64,000 nucleotides of DNA from Rhodoferax_B sp049316285 (GTDB lineage: Bacteria > Pseudomonadota > Gammaproteobacteria > Burkholderiales > Burkholderiaceae_C). This document shows positions 25,690 through 34,825 of this stretch, one piece after another; the first letter of the stretch is position 1; the number at the start of each line of letters is the position of its first letter. The stretch is from positions 19,461-83,460 of the forward strand of contig NZ_JBMOXA010000023.1 in the NCBI RefSeq assembly GCF_049316285.1. The letters run 5' to 3'. The notes under the pieces were generated by a model that was given only the letters and a program-made list of their open reading frames with translations, made no database searches and was not told where the DNA came from. A program made the translations under genes and the position numbers.

Positions 25690-26817
25690 TTAGAAGATGA
25701 CACGTACGCCGGTGACCAAACCGGTTTGGGAGCCGCCTGCCAATGGATTGCTGCCGCCAGCACCGCCACTCACGGAAATGGCGAGTGTCCCGTCGTTGTT
25801 GATCCGGCCCGCGGCGGCATAGACCGCGGTGGTTTTGGATAGGTTGTAAGTGCCGCGCAGAACACCCATCAAAGCCTTGTTGCCCGAGTCTTTGAATTTG
25901 AGCTGCGAATACTGCGCATCCACGACGAAGGCCGGCGTCACGGGATAACTGGCGCCAATGAAGTAGAGGTCGCTGCGGGGTGTTGTTGCACTGCCTTCGT
26001 TGTTGCGGTGGACCAGGCCGGCGCCGATTTTCAAACCACCGAACTTCACATAGCCGTTGACCGTGGTGCGCTTGTCGGAGAGTGCGGAAGACGTCAGGCC
26101 TAGGGCGGTCCAGGAGCCAGCGCCGCCATTCAATTGGTCAAGTGCAGCAGCGATGCCCCAGTTCGCCTGGTCAAACTTCGCCATCACCGACCATTCCCTG
26201 CAGGCGCTGCTGTCGTTGGCGACTTCACCGCCGCAATTGGTGCCGCCGGGGTTGTTTGGCACCGGGTTGGCGGTGTCGCGCCCGAAGCTGTAACTCGCGC
26301 CAATCGAAAGGTCTGAGAACTTGGCACGATAGCTGAGGGCATTGTCGGCGCGGGCGTTGGGGAGGTAGTTGTCCAGCGAACCCAAACTGAATGTCATGGG
26401 GCCAATCACGTCGGCGTCCAGCAGGGACCAGAAGAGCATCGTGTATTGCCGGCCCAGGGCCACAGTGCCCCAGTTGCCGCTGAGGCCTACGAAGGCTTGA
26501 CGACCGAACATGCGGCCCCCTTGGTTGAGCACGCCACTGTCCGAGCCGAAGCCGCTCTCCAGGGTGAACACGGTTTTTAATCCGCCGCCCAAGTCCTCCG
26601 TCCCTCGCATGCCCCAACGCGAGGGCAGGCCGGTTGTGGCGGTGGGCATACGTGTGATGCTGGCGCCGGCAGCCCCTACATTGCTGACGTGTTCTACGGC
26701 GGCATCAACGATGCCATAAAGTGTCACCTGCTGCGCGCTCACGGCCGTGGTTGCGAGTGCGGCGCTGGCGCAGAGCAGGGCGCTCAATCCTGTCGTGGCG
26801 GGGCTTTTCTTTGTCAT
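25690..26817 (-). CDS. Gram-negative outer-membrane porin
   Basis: This 375-residue protein has a signal peptide (LLCASAALATTAVSAQ), begins the mature chain with QVTLYGIVDAAVEHVSN, contains RWGMRGTEDLGGGL and GRQAFVGL, and ends in the beta-signal GVRVIF with terminal Phe. This is the OmpC-like porin type common in Burkholderiales. The ORF continues to 26946, but ATG 26817 has GGAG about 6 nt upstream and starts the signal peptide. Located between formaldehyde dehydrogenase and the binding protein, it probably opens the outer membrane to the aromatic substrate. Confidence 0.92.
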   Translation of the reverse strand: MTKKSPATTGLSALLCASAALATTAVSAQQVTLYGIVDAAVEHVSNVGAAGASITRMPTATTGLPSRWGMRGTEDLGGGLKTVFTLESGFGSDSGVLNQGGRMFGRQAFVGLSGNWGTVALGRQYTMLFWSLLDADVIGPMTFSLGSLDNYLPNARADNALSYRAKFSDLSIGASYSFGRDTANPVPNNPGGTNCGGEVANDSSACREWSVMAKFDQANWGIAAALDQLNGGAGSWTALGLTSSALSDKRTTVNGYVKFGGLKIGAGLVHRNNEGSATTPRSDLYFIGASYPVTPAFVVDAQYSQLKFKDSGNKALMGVLRGTYNLSKTTAVYAAAGRINNDGTLAISVSGGAGGSNPLAGGSQTGLVTGVRVIF

Positions 26818-26976
26818 TGTGGTCTCCGGTGGTGCTAAAAATGGCGCGCGTGTTTTTACCAAGGCACGCGGCCAGGTCTTCTTCTCAAAAATGGAATGGG
26901 CGAATGGGCCCATGGGTAGGGCCGGGCACGTCGACGAGGGGTTCATCTGCGGCCACCGAACCCGTGCCTTCGCGGC

Positions 26977-28140
26977 TTACTTGCCTGGGTCTTTGACGCC
27001 AGCGACTTTGTCGATTTCGATGTTGTAGAGCTGCCCTTCGCGGCGTTCCACCTTGCGGATGTAGATGTCCTGGAGGATGTCGCGTGTTTGCGCATCGATG
27101 CTGATGGGGCCGCGTGGGCTTTCAAACGAGAGCCCCTTCATCGCATCGACCAATGCCTGACCCTTGCCCTGACCCTTTGTTTTCTCCAGCGCAGCGTAGA
27201 TGACGGCCATACCGTCATAACCGCCAACGGCCATGAAGTTGGGGCGCTGGCCTTTGTTCGCAGCTCCAAAATCGGCAACGAATTTGCGGTTCAGCGCGGA
27301 GTCGTGTGCAGCCGAGTAATGAAACGATGTGACAACACCAGTGGCCGCATCGCCCATGTCGTTGAGCTGGTCATCGTCGGTGATGCCGCCGTCGCCTATC
27401 AGCCTGATCCCGGCCTTGTCTAGGCCGCGCTCGGTGAATTGCTTCATCAGCGCTGCACCCGGCCCCGAAGGGACAAAAACGAACACCGCATCGGGGGCTG
27501 AATCCCGCACGCGTTGAAGAAACGGTGCGAAGTCCGGATTGCGCATCGGCACACGCAAGGTCTCGACCACTTTGCCGCCAGAGGCCTGCAGGCGCTCGGA
27601 GAAGATTTTCTCGGCGTCCAGGCCAGGCCCGTAGTCCGAGACCAGGGTGACCACTTTGCTGATCTTGTTCTTGGCAGCCCATTGCGCCATGGTGGAGGCA
27701 CTTTGGTACAGCGTGTAGCTGGTGCGTACAAAGAAGGGGGATGTGGCGACCGCGCTAGACGTTGCCGCCGCCATGATCACCGCAGGTGTCTGCGACTGCG
27801 TGGCAACGGAGGCGGCCGAGAGCGCGCTGGGGGTCAAACCAAAGCCTGCAAGCACGTTGACCCTGCCACTGGTGACCAACTCGCTTGCCAAGCGTTTTGT
27901 GGCGTCTGGAACACCGCCGTCATCCTTCAGGATGAGCTCCACCTTGCGACCGGCGACGGTTGATCCGGCATGCGCCATGTACAGCTTGACGGCTGCTTCG
28001 ATCTGCTTTCCGGTGGAGGCGAAAGGACCGGTCATCGGAAGAATCAGGCCAATTTTGAAGGACTCGTCTTGGGCGTTGGCGCTGCCTACAAGTCCCAGAA
28101 CCGAACAGGCCAGCAGAGATAACAAGCTGCGTTTTTTCAT
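26977..28140 (-). CDS. ABC transporter substrate-binding protein, branched-chain amino acid type, orphan
   Basis: This 387-residue periplasmic protein (Peripla_BP_6/LivK fold) has a signal KKRSLLSLLACSVLGLVGSANAQ and the family landmarks FKIGLILPMTGPFASTGKQ, ELILKDDGG and AVGGYDGMAVIYAAL. Relatives bind branched-chain amino acids or aromatic acids. No LivHMGF-type permease or ATPase genes are in the window. It is the first gene of the minus-strand group and has the same tandem operator upstream as the aromatic-acid permease, so it is probably co-induced with it. Confidence 0.88.
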   Translation of the reverse strand: MKKRSLLSLLACSVLGLVGSANAQDESFKIGLILPMTGPFASTGKQIEAAVKLYMAHAGSTVAGRKVELILKDDGGVPDATKRLASELVTSGRVNVLAGFGLTPSALSAASVATQSQTPAVIMAAATSSAVATSPFFVRTSYTLYQSASTMAQWAAKNKISKVVTLVSDYGPGLDAEKIFSERLQASGGKVVETLRVPMRNPDFAPFLQRVRDSAPDAVFVFVPSGPGAALMKQFTERGLDKAGIRLIGDGGITDDDQLNDMGDAATGVVTSFHYSAAHDSALNRKFVADFGAANKGQRPNFMAVGGYDGMAVIYAALEKTKGQGKGQALVDAMKGLSFESPRGPISIDAQTRDILQDIYIRKVERREGQLYNIEIDKVAGVKDPGK

Positions 28141-28189
28141 TTTTGTCTCGTGAGTTGTTGTGGGGACCACTTGATGTGGCTTCATTGTG

Positions 28190-28220
28190 TATGCTGAATC
28201 AGAATTAGTGTACTGAATGA
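28190..28220. promoter_or_regulatory. Second copy of the MarR-type tandem operator
   Basis: TATGCTGAAT starting at 28190 and TGTACTGAATGA starting at 28209 repeat the arrangement at 23507-23537 with identical 19-nt spacing, 26 of 31 bases matching. It lies about 50-80 nt upstream of the ABC binding-protein start codon. The half-sites are less perfect palindromes than at 23502. Confidence 0.6.
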
Positions 28221-28569
28221 AAATTGGCAAATCAACGCCCAGGATTTGATTTCACATGAGGGGTTTCCCTGCTTGTTGTCGACGACCCAGCCTGGGCTGA
28301 CGGGTTCAGAAATTGTTGTCAGGAGGGGGCAGAGCTTGCAGCCTGCGCACTTGGCATTGCGCTGTGCGTAGCGGTTTGGGTCAGGGCTCAAGTTGCTCGG
28401 TGCACGGCAGGTGTTGGGGCTGCCACCGATCAATGCAAAAGATGTTGATGACTTTGGCGGGGCGTGTTGTCACAGCGTCACGCCGCAAACGGGCAGCGAT
28501 ACCAACCCTCTGTTGCCGACTTTCATTCGCGGGAATACTTTCTATCCTGGTTGGCCAGCAAGCCATGAG
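28221..28569. other. Non-coding stretch between binding-protein promoter and IS630 remnant
   Basis: I find no gene here. Short open frames occur in several phases, but none has a ribosome binding site or recognisable product. The right part may still be IS630 end sequence, since the degraded transposase reading continues past its usual C-terminus. Confidence 0.4.
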
Positions 28570-29630
28570 AGTTGTTGGCGCCCATCCAGTGTGCTGTCCC
28601 TGTGATACGTGAGCAAAGTCTGCAGAGCTTTGCCATGCTTGGCAGTCGCGGTCCGCGAAACGGCCAACAAGATTCGTCGTATTGGCTCACGAAGTCGTCC
28701 ATGCGTTGAACCCATTGCTTGACGCCGGTGAACCAGCCCCTTCAGATAACTTTTCAATAATCAGCGCGAACAGGTGTTCGACCCGGTTGAGCCTGGTGCT
28801 GCAGGTCGGGAGTACGTGTGTGTGCCAATGCGCCCGTGCAGCTAGCCAGGATTTGAACTTGTAACGGCTGTGCTTAGCCTGGTTGTCCGGGATGCCATGA
28901 AGGCCCAGCATGGCCGGCCTGGCATCTTCCATCGCCTGCAGGAATGACAGGCAGTCTTGGAGACTATGGCGCAGCCTTGCTGTATGCCAGTAAGGCTCCA
29001 TGGAGTACATCGAGTGCTGCAAACAGCGTCTTGACTCCGTAGCGCTTACAGTCGTGGGTTGTGCTTCCAATATAACCAAAGCCCATTGATAGCATGGGCA
29101 GCGTACGCTCCAGTGCTTGGCACTGGCTCTTCTCGTCCACGCAGATCAGCACTACATTTTCTGCTGGGCTCAGGTACAGGCCGACAGCATCCCGCAACTT
29201 CTTCGCGAAGAAGGCATCGGTTGATAGCCTGAACTCTCGCTGTGGTGGGCCGCAGCCCAAACGCTTGGAAGTGGCGCTGTAGGCTGCTTTTGGAGATGCC
29301 CGTCTCCGCCGCTACCGAGCGCATGCTTCAGTGTGTCTAGCCATCAGCCGGTTTGGTGAGCAGTGTTTTCTGGATCAACTGCACCACCTTCTCGTCGTTG
29401 ATGGTGCGTGCAGGCCCGGGACCCATCGTATAGACCAGCCACGCGATGAGTGATGAAACCGGCACGCCATTTGCCAACGGGCGCCTGGCGCATTTTGAGC
29501 ATTGCGGTGATTGACAGATGGTCTTGGCCATCGGCGTTGTACAAAACAATGCGTGCTCGTACCACCAGCGCTGCAGGCAGCGGGCGGCTGCGCACGAACG
29601 ACTCAAGCTGCATATGCTCTGCCACGCTCA
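28570..29630 (-). pseudogene. Degraded IS630-family transposase
   Basis: Pieces of one IS630-type transposase are readable in order on the minus strand. The N-terminal HTH region (LESFVRSRPLPAALVVRARI, then INDEKVVQLIQKTL) runs into two in-frame stops near 29320-29340. Then come VRSVAAETGISKSSLQRHFQ (reading MRSVAAETG here), a frameshift, LSTDAFFAKKLRDAVGLYLS and VDEKSQCQALERTLPMLSMG (catalytic Asp-Glu context), another frameshift near 28975, then SWLAARAHWH and LNRVEHLFALI. A further shift leads to LCRLCSRITGT. With at least two stops and two or three frameshifts it cannot make a working enzyme. Confidence 0.8.
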
Positions 29631-29735
29631 GATCGCATTGCTCTTAGTGCCTGCCTGTACTCATCGCGACATGCTCTTTGCAAAGATACCGCATTCGCAT
29701 TCTCTATTTATGCAAGGTTTCCACGGGACAGCGCA

Positions 29736-31220
29736 TCAGGCGCTTACCGTATTAAATACCGAAGTGCTTTGGCTCAAGCGGCTGGCTTGCTCGCGCATGC
29801 TTTCCGCAGCGGCGGAGGATTGCTCGACCAGCGCGGCGTTCTGTTGTGTCATCTGGTCGAGCTGGCTGATCGCCTGATTGGCTCGGGCGATCTCGCTGCT
29901 CTGATGGGCTGAAGCACTGGCGATGCCATCAATCAGGCTGGCCACACGTTGTACCGCCGTTTCAATTTCTTTCATCGACGCGCCGGCGGCCTGCACGTGT
30001 TTGGCACCGTCGGCCACCTCTTGTGTGGACTGGTTGATGAGGCTTTTGATGTCCTTGGCGGCAGCGGCCGAGCGTTGCGCCAGGCTGCGCACTTCAGACG
30101 CCACCACCGCAAAGCCGCGGCCCTGCTCACCGGCGCGCGCAGCCTCTACCGCCGCGTTTAATGCGAGGATGTTGGTTTGAAACGCAATGCTGTCGATGAG
30201 GCTGGTGATGTCGGCGATCTTGCTGGCGCTGACGTCTATGGCCTGCATGGTGGCCACAACTTCGGCCACCACCTCACCACCCTTGGTGGCAGCGCCGGAG
30301 GCTCTGCCGGCCAGGTCGTTGGCTTCGTTTGCCGATGTTGCAGTCTGGCCGATGCCGCTGGTCAGCTGTGCCATGGCTGCCGCGGTTTGCTGCAGGCTGG
30401 ACGCAGTCTGCTCGGTGCGTGTCGACAGGTCGGCATTGCCGCTGGCAATTTCTGCGCTGGTCTGGTTGATGGTGTGTGTAGCGGCCTGCACTTCGTGCAC
30501 GGCGTTGTTGATGCGGCTCAAGGCATCTTTCAGGCGTGCGGAGGTTGTGCCCGCCGCAAAATTGCGGCCACTGGTGTCCAGGTGGATGTGCTCGTCTGCC
30601 GTGAGTTGCTCGACCAGGTCAACCAACTGCACCTGTTCCACGGCCCGCTGTTGCATACGCACGGCAATCAGCACTTGAAACGCTGTTTGAACGATCACGT
30701 AGCCGGCGTGGACCAGCACGCGGCCGAAATTCGGCTCGGTGAGGCAATACACGTTCATGCCGGAGAACTGCAAACGATCAAACAGGATGTGATGAACTGC
30801 GATCACCGCCGCCCCGGTGACGATAGGCGCCCAATGCCGGTACACCAGCAAAAAAGCCAACGAGACGAATACGCCGAAGTGGTACTCCAGCATGCCGCGC
30901 GCTAGCTGTATGTGCAGCGCCACCATCACCATGGTGGCCACCGCCATGGTGTGTGCACAAAACGTGGAGCCGCCAAAACGCGCCTGCACCAGCAGCACCA
31001 AAACCAGCACCGGCAACGCAACACCGAGAGCCACACTGGTGTCGCCCCACTGCAGGCCGATGGCGATGGCCACCAGGGTCTGCAACACAATCGCGCCGAC
31101 CATGATGCGGTCGGCTTCACGCCAGGCGGTTTCTCGCCAGGACGTCTTGCGCGGGGTGAACCCGGGGGCGGAGGAGGGGGTGCGTTGGGCAACACTGGAA
31201 ATCTGGGCGGCTGTGGTCAT
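29736..31220 (-). CDS. Methyl-accepting chemotaxis protein with membrane-embedded sensor region
   Basis: This 494-residue chemoreceptor has four to six hydrophobic segments between about residues 40 and 200 with only short loops, instead of two TM helices flanking a periplasmic domain. The cytoplasmic signalling domain follows (about 225-480), containing the conserved hairpin tip (DSIAFQTNILALNAAVEAAR) and methylation helices rich in Glu/Gln. No CheR-binding pentapeptide is present at the C-terminus. ATG 31220 is preferred over the upstream 31250. The signal may be sensed in or near the membrane, for example a hydrophobic aromatic or the energy state. It stands alone. Confidence 0.88.
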   Translation of the reverse strand: MTTAAQISSVAQRTPSSAPGFTPRKTSWRETAWREADRIMVGAIVLQTLVAIAIGLQWGDTSVALGVALPVLVLVLLVQARFGGSTFCAHTMAVATMVMVALHIQLARGMLEYHFGVFVSLAFLLVYRHWAPIVTGAAVIAVHHILFDRLQFSGMNVYCLTEPNFGRVLVHAGYVIVQTAFQVLIAVRMQQRAVEQVQLVDLVEQLTADEHIHLDTSGRNFAAGTTSARLKDALSRINNAVHEVQAATHTINQTSAEIASGNADLSTRTEQTASSLQQTAAAMAQLTSGIGQTATSANEANDLAGRASGAATKGGEVVAEVVATMQAIDVSASKIADITSLIDSIAFQTNILALNAAVEAARAGEQGRGFAVVASEVRSLAQRSAAAAKDIKSLINQSTQEVADGAKHVQAAGASMKEIETAVQRVASLIDGIASASAHQSSEIARANQAISQLDQMTQQNAALVEQSSAAAESMREQASRLSQSTSVFNTVSA

Positions 31221-31506
31221 GGCGTAGTTCCGATCTATGGCGCATGGCACTCCAAAAAAGCTGCCATGCCAAAGTAGAGAGGCTGGTCAGCGCTGAAGGT
31301 GTGTGCGTTCTGAGGATACCTATCGTCAAGCCAAGACGCAACGTGGATCACACCGCTTCTGTGAGGGGCAACAGGTGGTGTTGCGCGGATCACAATTCCA
31401 CGGATGGCACGCTGCAGCAATGCAGAGGGTGCCTGTCCGCGAGGACAAGGCATAGAGGCCGTGACGACCGCCGCCCTGCCGTGCAGCGCAGCCCTGAGTG
31501 TTGGCG

Positions 31507-32790
31507 TCAGTAGCGCGGATTTGTGCCGCCAAAGGCCGGGTTGTACTTGCGCATCTGGCCGAGGTCATCGCGGTTCTGTATGCCGCATTCGAGGTACTGC
31601 TGATGCAGCTTTTGCAGCTGGGATGGGGCAATTTCAACGCCCAGGCCTGGTGTTGTTGGTACCTTCACCGAACCCTCGACAAACGCCAGCCGCCCACCCT
31701 TGATGACCTCTTCCTCCTGCCACGGGTAGTGTGTGTCGCAGGCATAGGTCAGGTTGGGGATGGCGGCCGCGACGTGTGTCATCGCCATCAGGCTGATGCC
31801 CAGGTGAGAGTTGGAGTGCATGGACATGCCCATGTCGAACACGGCACACATGCGCGCCAGGGCAACGGTGGCGCGCAGGCCGCCCCAGTAATGATGATCG
31901 GACAGCAGAATCTTCACCGCGTGTGTGGTGGCGTTGCGTTTGAACTCTTCCATCGAGGTGACGCACATATTGGTGGCGAGCGGCGCACGACAGTGTTTGG
32001 CCAACTCGGCCATGCCTTCCTGACCGGGTGTCGGGTCTTCGTAGTATTCAAGCAAGTCATCCAGCTCTTGGGCGGCGGCGATACTGGTGGCGAGCGACCA
32101 GTTGGCGTTCGGATCGAGCCGTAGCGGTGCGGTCGGAAATGCCTTGCGCAACGCTTTCATCGAGGCGATTTCCAGCTTGGGGTCGAACACCCCTCCCTTG
32201 AGCTTGATGCTTTGGAAGCCGTATTCGGCCACCATTTTTTGCGCCTGCACAACGATTTGTTCTGGGCTTACAGCCTCGCCCCAGGCATCCGGCGCGTAGG
32301 GGCGGTCGATATGCTCGGCAAACTTGTAAAAGAGGTAGGCGCTGTAGGGGACCTCCGGGCGAACGGCACCGCCCAGCAGGTCGCAGATCGGCATGCCGAG
32401 CATTTGCCCCTGCAGATCCATCATGGCCGCTTCGAAGGCGCTGATCACCTTTTCGGCGTTCTTGGTGACGTGTGAACCGGTGGCGAGTCCGAACTGTATG
32501 GGGCGATCAGCGCTGACGCCGGGCTGTATGGCTGCGCGCACCCTGGCTTCCATGGCATTCAACGCAAACGGAGAAAGCCCCAGCAGCAAGTCCTGAGCCT
32601 CTCTCAGCGCCCGGAGAACCGACGCGTCGCCATAGGTTTCCGCGATGCCCACGCGCTGATCCGAGGTTTCGACTTCGACGATGCTACGCAACGCCCACGG
32701 CTCGTGGATACCCGCGGCGTTGAGCAACGGGCCGTCGCGGAAAGCGATGGGTGTGATGCGAACCTGTTTAATCGTCACCTGATTCTTCAT
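31507..32790 (-). CDS. Glucarate dehydratase-like enolase-superfamily enzyme
   Basis: This 427-residue protein matches the glucarate dehydratase subgroup at all active-site positions I can place: KLKGG (KxK base), DPNANWS, YEDPTPG and ATNMCVT for metal and substrate, SDHHYWGG, and the His of MHSNSHLGIS. It would dehydrate a hexarate (glucarate or a relative) to a 5-dehydro-4-deoxy acid in the cytoplasm. ATG 32790 is preferred to the ORF start at 32838. It is the last gene of a minus-strand unit behind a DapA-family enzyme and a GntR regulator, which could process and control this product. Confidence 0.85.
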   Translation of the reverse strand: MKNQVTIKQVRITPIAFRDGPLLNAAGIHEPWALRSIVEVETSDQRVGIAETYGDASVLRALREAQDLLLGLSPFALNAMEARVRAAIQPGVSADRPIQFGLATGSHVTKNAEKVISAFEAAMMDLQGQMLGMPICDLLGGAVRPEVPYSAYLFYKFAEHIDRPYAPDAWGEAVSPEQIVVQAQKMVAEYGFQSIKLKGGVFDPKLEIASMKALRKAFPTAPLRLDPNANWSLATSIAAAQELDDLLEYYEDPTPGQEGMAELAKHCRAPLATNMCVTSMEEFKRNATTHAVKILLSDHHYWGGLRATVALARMCAVFDMGMSMHSNSHLGISLMAMTHVAAAIPNLTYACDTHYPWQEEEVIKGGRLAFVEGSVKVPTTPGLGVEIAPSQLQKLHQQYLECGIQNRDDLGQMRKYNPAFGGTNPRY

Positions 32791-32918
32791 TCTGCTGGCC
32801 CTTTCACTGGCTAACGTCGACGAATGCCGTTGCTGCATGAGTCACTCAAAATGCTCGCGAACGGTTTTGCGGCGGCATGCTGACTCGCCGGTACGCAGCC
32901 GCCTTGTGGCGGCTTTAT

Positions 32919-33608
32919 CTATTTGCCGAACATGCGGTCGCGCGCGTTTTCCAAATGTTGCCGCATGCCCTGGCTGGCGGCCTGCGGGTCGCGGCGACGT
33001 ATGGCTTCCAGCACCACCTCGTGTTCTGCCTGCACGACTTTTTGACGTTCCACACTCTTGGTCAGCGAGAGGCTGCGCATCAGTGTCATGCTGGCCATGA
33101 TCTGTTCCTGCATCGAGCCAATCGCTGAAATGAAAAACTGGTTGCGTGTGGCCCGTGCCACGGCCAGGTGGAAATCGAAGTCTTCGCTGGAGCCCAGGCT
33201 TTGTTGGGCGATCACGGTGTTGAGTTGCTGAAAGCGCTGTATCAGGTCGGCGATTTCCGCTTCACCAGCCTTGGTGGCCGCCAGCGCAGCCGCGCCCGAC
33301 TCGGTGACGATGCGGAACTCGAAACAGCGCTGCACATCGGAGAGTGTTTCCAGCGGTGTGAAGCGTGGCAAGTCCGGGTCGGGGCGGCGCTGTACGTAGC
33401 TGCCCGAGCCCTGGCGCGTGTTGGTGATGCCATCGGCACGCAGGCGCGTCAACGCCTCGCGTATGGTCGGGCGCGAAGCCGTGAAACGTTCGGTGAGGGC
33501 CAACTCGGTGGGCAGTTTGTCACCCTCGGCGAATTCACCGTCGATGATGGACTTGAGGATCTCGCGGTAAACCCGGTCGACCAGGCCGCTGCCTTTGCTG
33601 CTTTTCAT
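32919..33608 (-). CDS. GntR-family transcriptional regulator, FadR subfamily
   Basis: This 229-residue protein has an N-terminal winged helix (DRVYREILKSIIDGEFAEGD, LPTELALTERFTASRPTIRE, GSGSYVQ) and an all-helical FCD effector domain (FDFHLAVARATRN, AEHEVVLEAIRRRD) that binds acidic ligands through a metal. It lies between the DapA-family and dehydratase genes on the same strand. Two TTGTCWGACAA palindromes in the divergent promoter fit the subfamily consensus TNGTNNNACNA, so it probably controls both arms of the sugar-acid island. Confidence 0.92.
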   Translation of the reverse strand: MKSSKGSGLVDRVYREILKSIIDGEFAEGDKLPTELALTERFTASRPTIREALTRLRADGITNTRQGSGSYVQRRPDPDLPRFTPLETLSDVQRCFEFRIVTESGAAALAATKAGEAEIADLIQRFQQLNTVIAQQSLGSSEDFDFHLAVARATRNQFFISAIGSMQEQIMASMTLMRSLSLTKSVERQKVVQAEHEVVLEAIRRRDPQAASQGMRQHLENARDRMFGK

Positions 33609-33646
33609 GTTGGCTGGAAAAATAGAGACTGGGGAAGTGCTGAGTA

Positions 33647-34567
33647 TCAGAACTCTTTATCGTAAGCGAGCAGCGCCAGCGCCTGTGCGCGGATCTCTTC
33701 CATGCGATCGGCAGGGCTTGGGCTGAGCAAGGGCAGGTGGGCCCCCATGTCGGCGATGCCCGACAGGCTGACGGCGTCGTGCAAGACGCGGATCAGCGAA
33801 ATGGACTCGCGCAAATCCTCCATGGGGAGAAACCGCGCATGCAGGGCGGTGGCTGTGCTCATGTCGCCGCGTTTAAGCGCGCGCAGCAGCGCTATGCAGG
33901 GTCTGGGGGCGATGCAGCCCGAGCCGGTGGTGAAGGAGGCCAGTCCAAACTGCTGCAGATGGACCAGTACCGGGCGTTCACCCATGCCACTCACAATGCG
34001 CTCGCGCGGCAGACGTTGCACCAGCTCTGCAAGATATGGGTCCTGCGCCGGATCATCGCGGACGATGGCGTACTTGACGGCTGCAATGCTGCCTTCTTCG
34101 ACGAGTTTGGCCAGCGTGGCCACGTCTATGTACTGCTCGCTCTTCAGGTAAAGCGTCAGTGGCATGCCGGCGGCCTGCACCACACGGCGCAAACCATCGG
34201 CCACACCGGCGGGCGTGGTGAATCCGGCCATGGGCAGCACCATGGCCGTGCGGTAACCGCTGTCGCGCAGCAGTCGGGCCTGGTCCATCATCTTGCCGAA
34301 ATCCGGGCCTATGGAAGGGATCACGCGGGTGGTGGTGGCCGCGGCGGCAGCCAGGTCCTCCAGCAGTTGCGCGTAGTCACTCAGTGGGCAGTGGTAGAGG
34401 TTGGCGTTGCCGCCGTACAGCAAGGTGCGGTGGCCGCCTGCTTCCATGTGCCGGATCAAACTGGCGTTTTGAGCGGTATCCAGCGTGAGGTCGGGGCGCC
34501 GCGCCAAGGGTGGTACGGCCAGCACGGCGTTGCCGAATTCTTCTGGAAGCAAGGGGGTCGTGTTCAT
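33647..34567 (-). CDS. Dihydrodipicolinate synthase (DapA) family aldolase/dehydratase
   Basis: This 306-residue class I TIM-barrel lyase has the Schiff-base Lys in AAVKYAIVRDD and, ahead of it, LYLKSEQY where the family normally has YNxP, so the proton-relay Tyr region is divergent. LYGGNANLYHCPLS replaces the common GTTGE motif. The family includes 5-dehydro-4-deoxyglucarate dehydratase and 2-keto-3-deoxy acid aldolases, which would follow the glucarate-dehydratase-like enzyme. ATG 34567 is chosen because GGAG lies 10 nt upstream; 34603 has none. Confidence 0.82.
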   Translation of the reverse strand: MNTTPLLPEEFGNAVLAVPPLARRPDLTLDTAQNASLIRHMEAGGHRTLLYGGNANLYHCPLSDYAQLLEDLAAAAATTTRVIPSIGPDFGKMMDQARLLRDSGYRTAMVLPMAGFTTPAGVADGLRRVVQAAGMPLTLYLKSEQYIDVATLAKLVEEGSIAAVKYAIVRDDPAQDPYLAELVQRLPRERIVSGMGERPVLVHLQQFGLASFTTGSGCIAPRPCIALLRALKRGDMSTATALHARFLPMEDLRESISLIRVLHDAVSLSGIADMGAHLPLLSPSPADRMEEIRAQALALLAYDKEF

Positions 34568-34648
34568 GCGTCGGGAACTCCAGAGTGTGTGTTTGGCGGC
34601 CATGCGCTAGGCCAGCAAGTGGATGGATATTGTATGACGAATATAAAG

Positions 34649-34659
34649 TTGTCAGACAA
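34649..34659. promoter_or_regulatory. GntR-type operator, dapA-family side
   Basis: TTGTCAGACAA is an 11-nt palindrome that satisfies the FadR-subfamily consensus TNGTNNNACNA. It lies 82 nt upstream of the start codon of the minus-strand gene at 34567. A second copy is at 34784. Confidence 0.65.
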
Positions 34660-34783
34660 AAAATCATTCGTGTGTAGAGCGAGGTGGCGGATTGCAGCCG
34701 TGTGCAGAGACGAAGTGCCTAGTCTTTATTGGTAAAAATGACTTAATTTCCCTAGGGTTTGTCCGTGATTGGCGCTGCAAAAG

Positions 34784-34794
34784 TTGTCTGACAA
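34784..34794. promoter_or_regulatory. GntR-type operator, ABC-transporter side
   Basis: TTGTCTGACAA differs from the copy at 34649 only at the central base. It lies 31 nt upstream of the start codon of the plus-strand binding-protein gene at 34826, where a bound repressor would block transcription. Confidence 0.68.
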
Positions 34795-34825
34795 AATTGT
34801 TCGATAACTTGATAGGAGACACCCC

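Noticed and set aside
28964..29260. Small intact transposase-like gene
   Set aside because: It is only the middle piece of a broken IS630 transposase; matching pieces continue in other frames on both sides.
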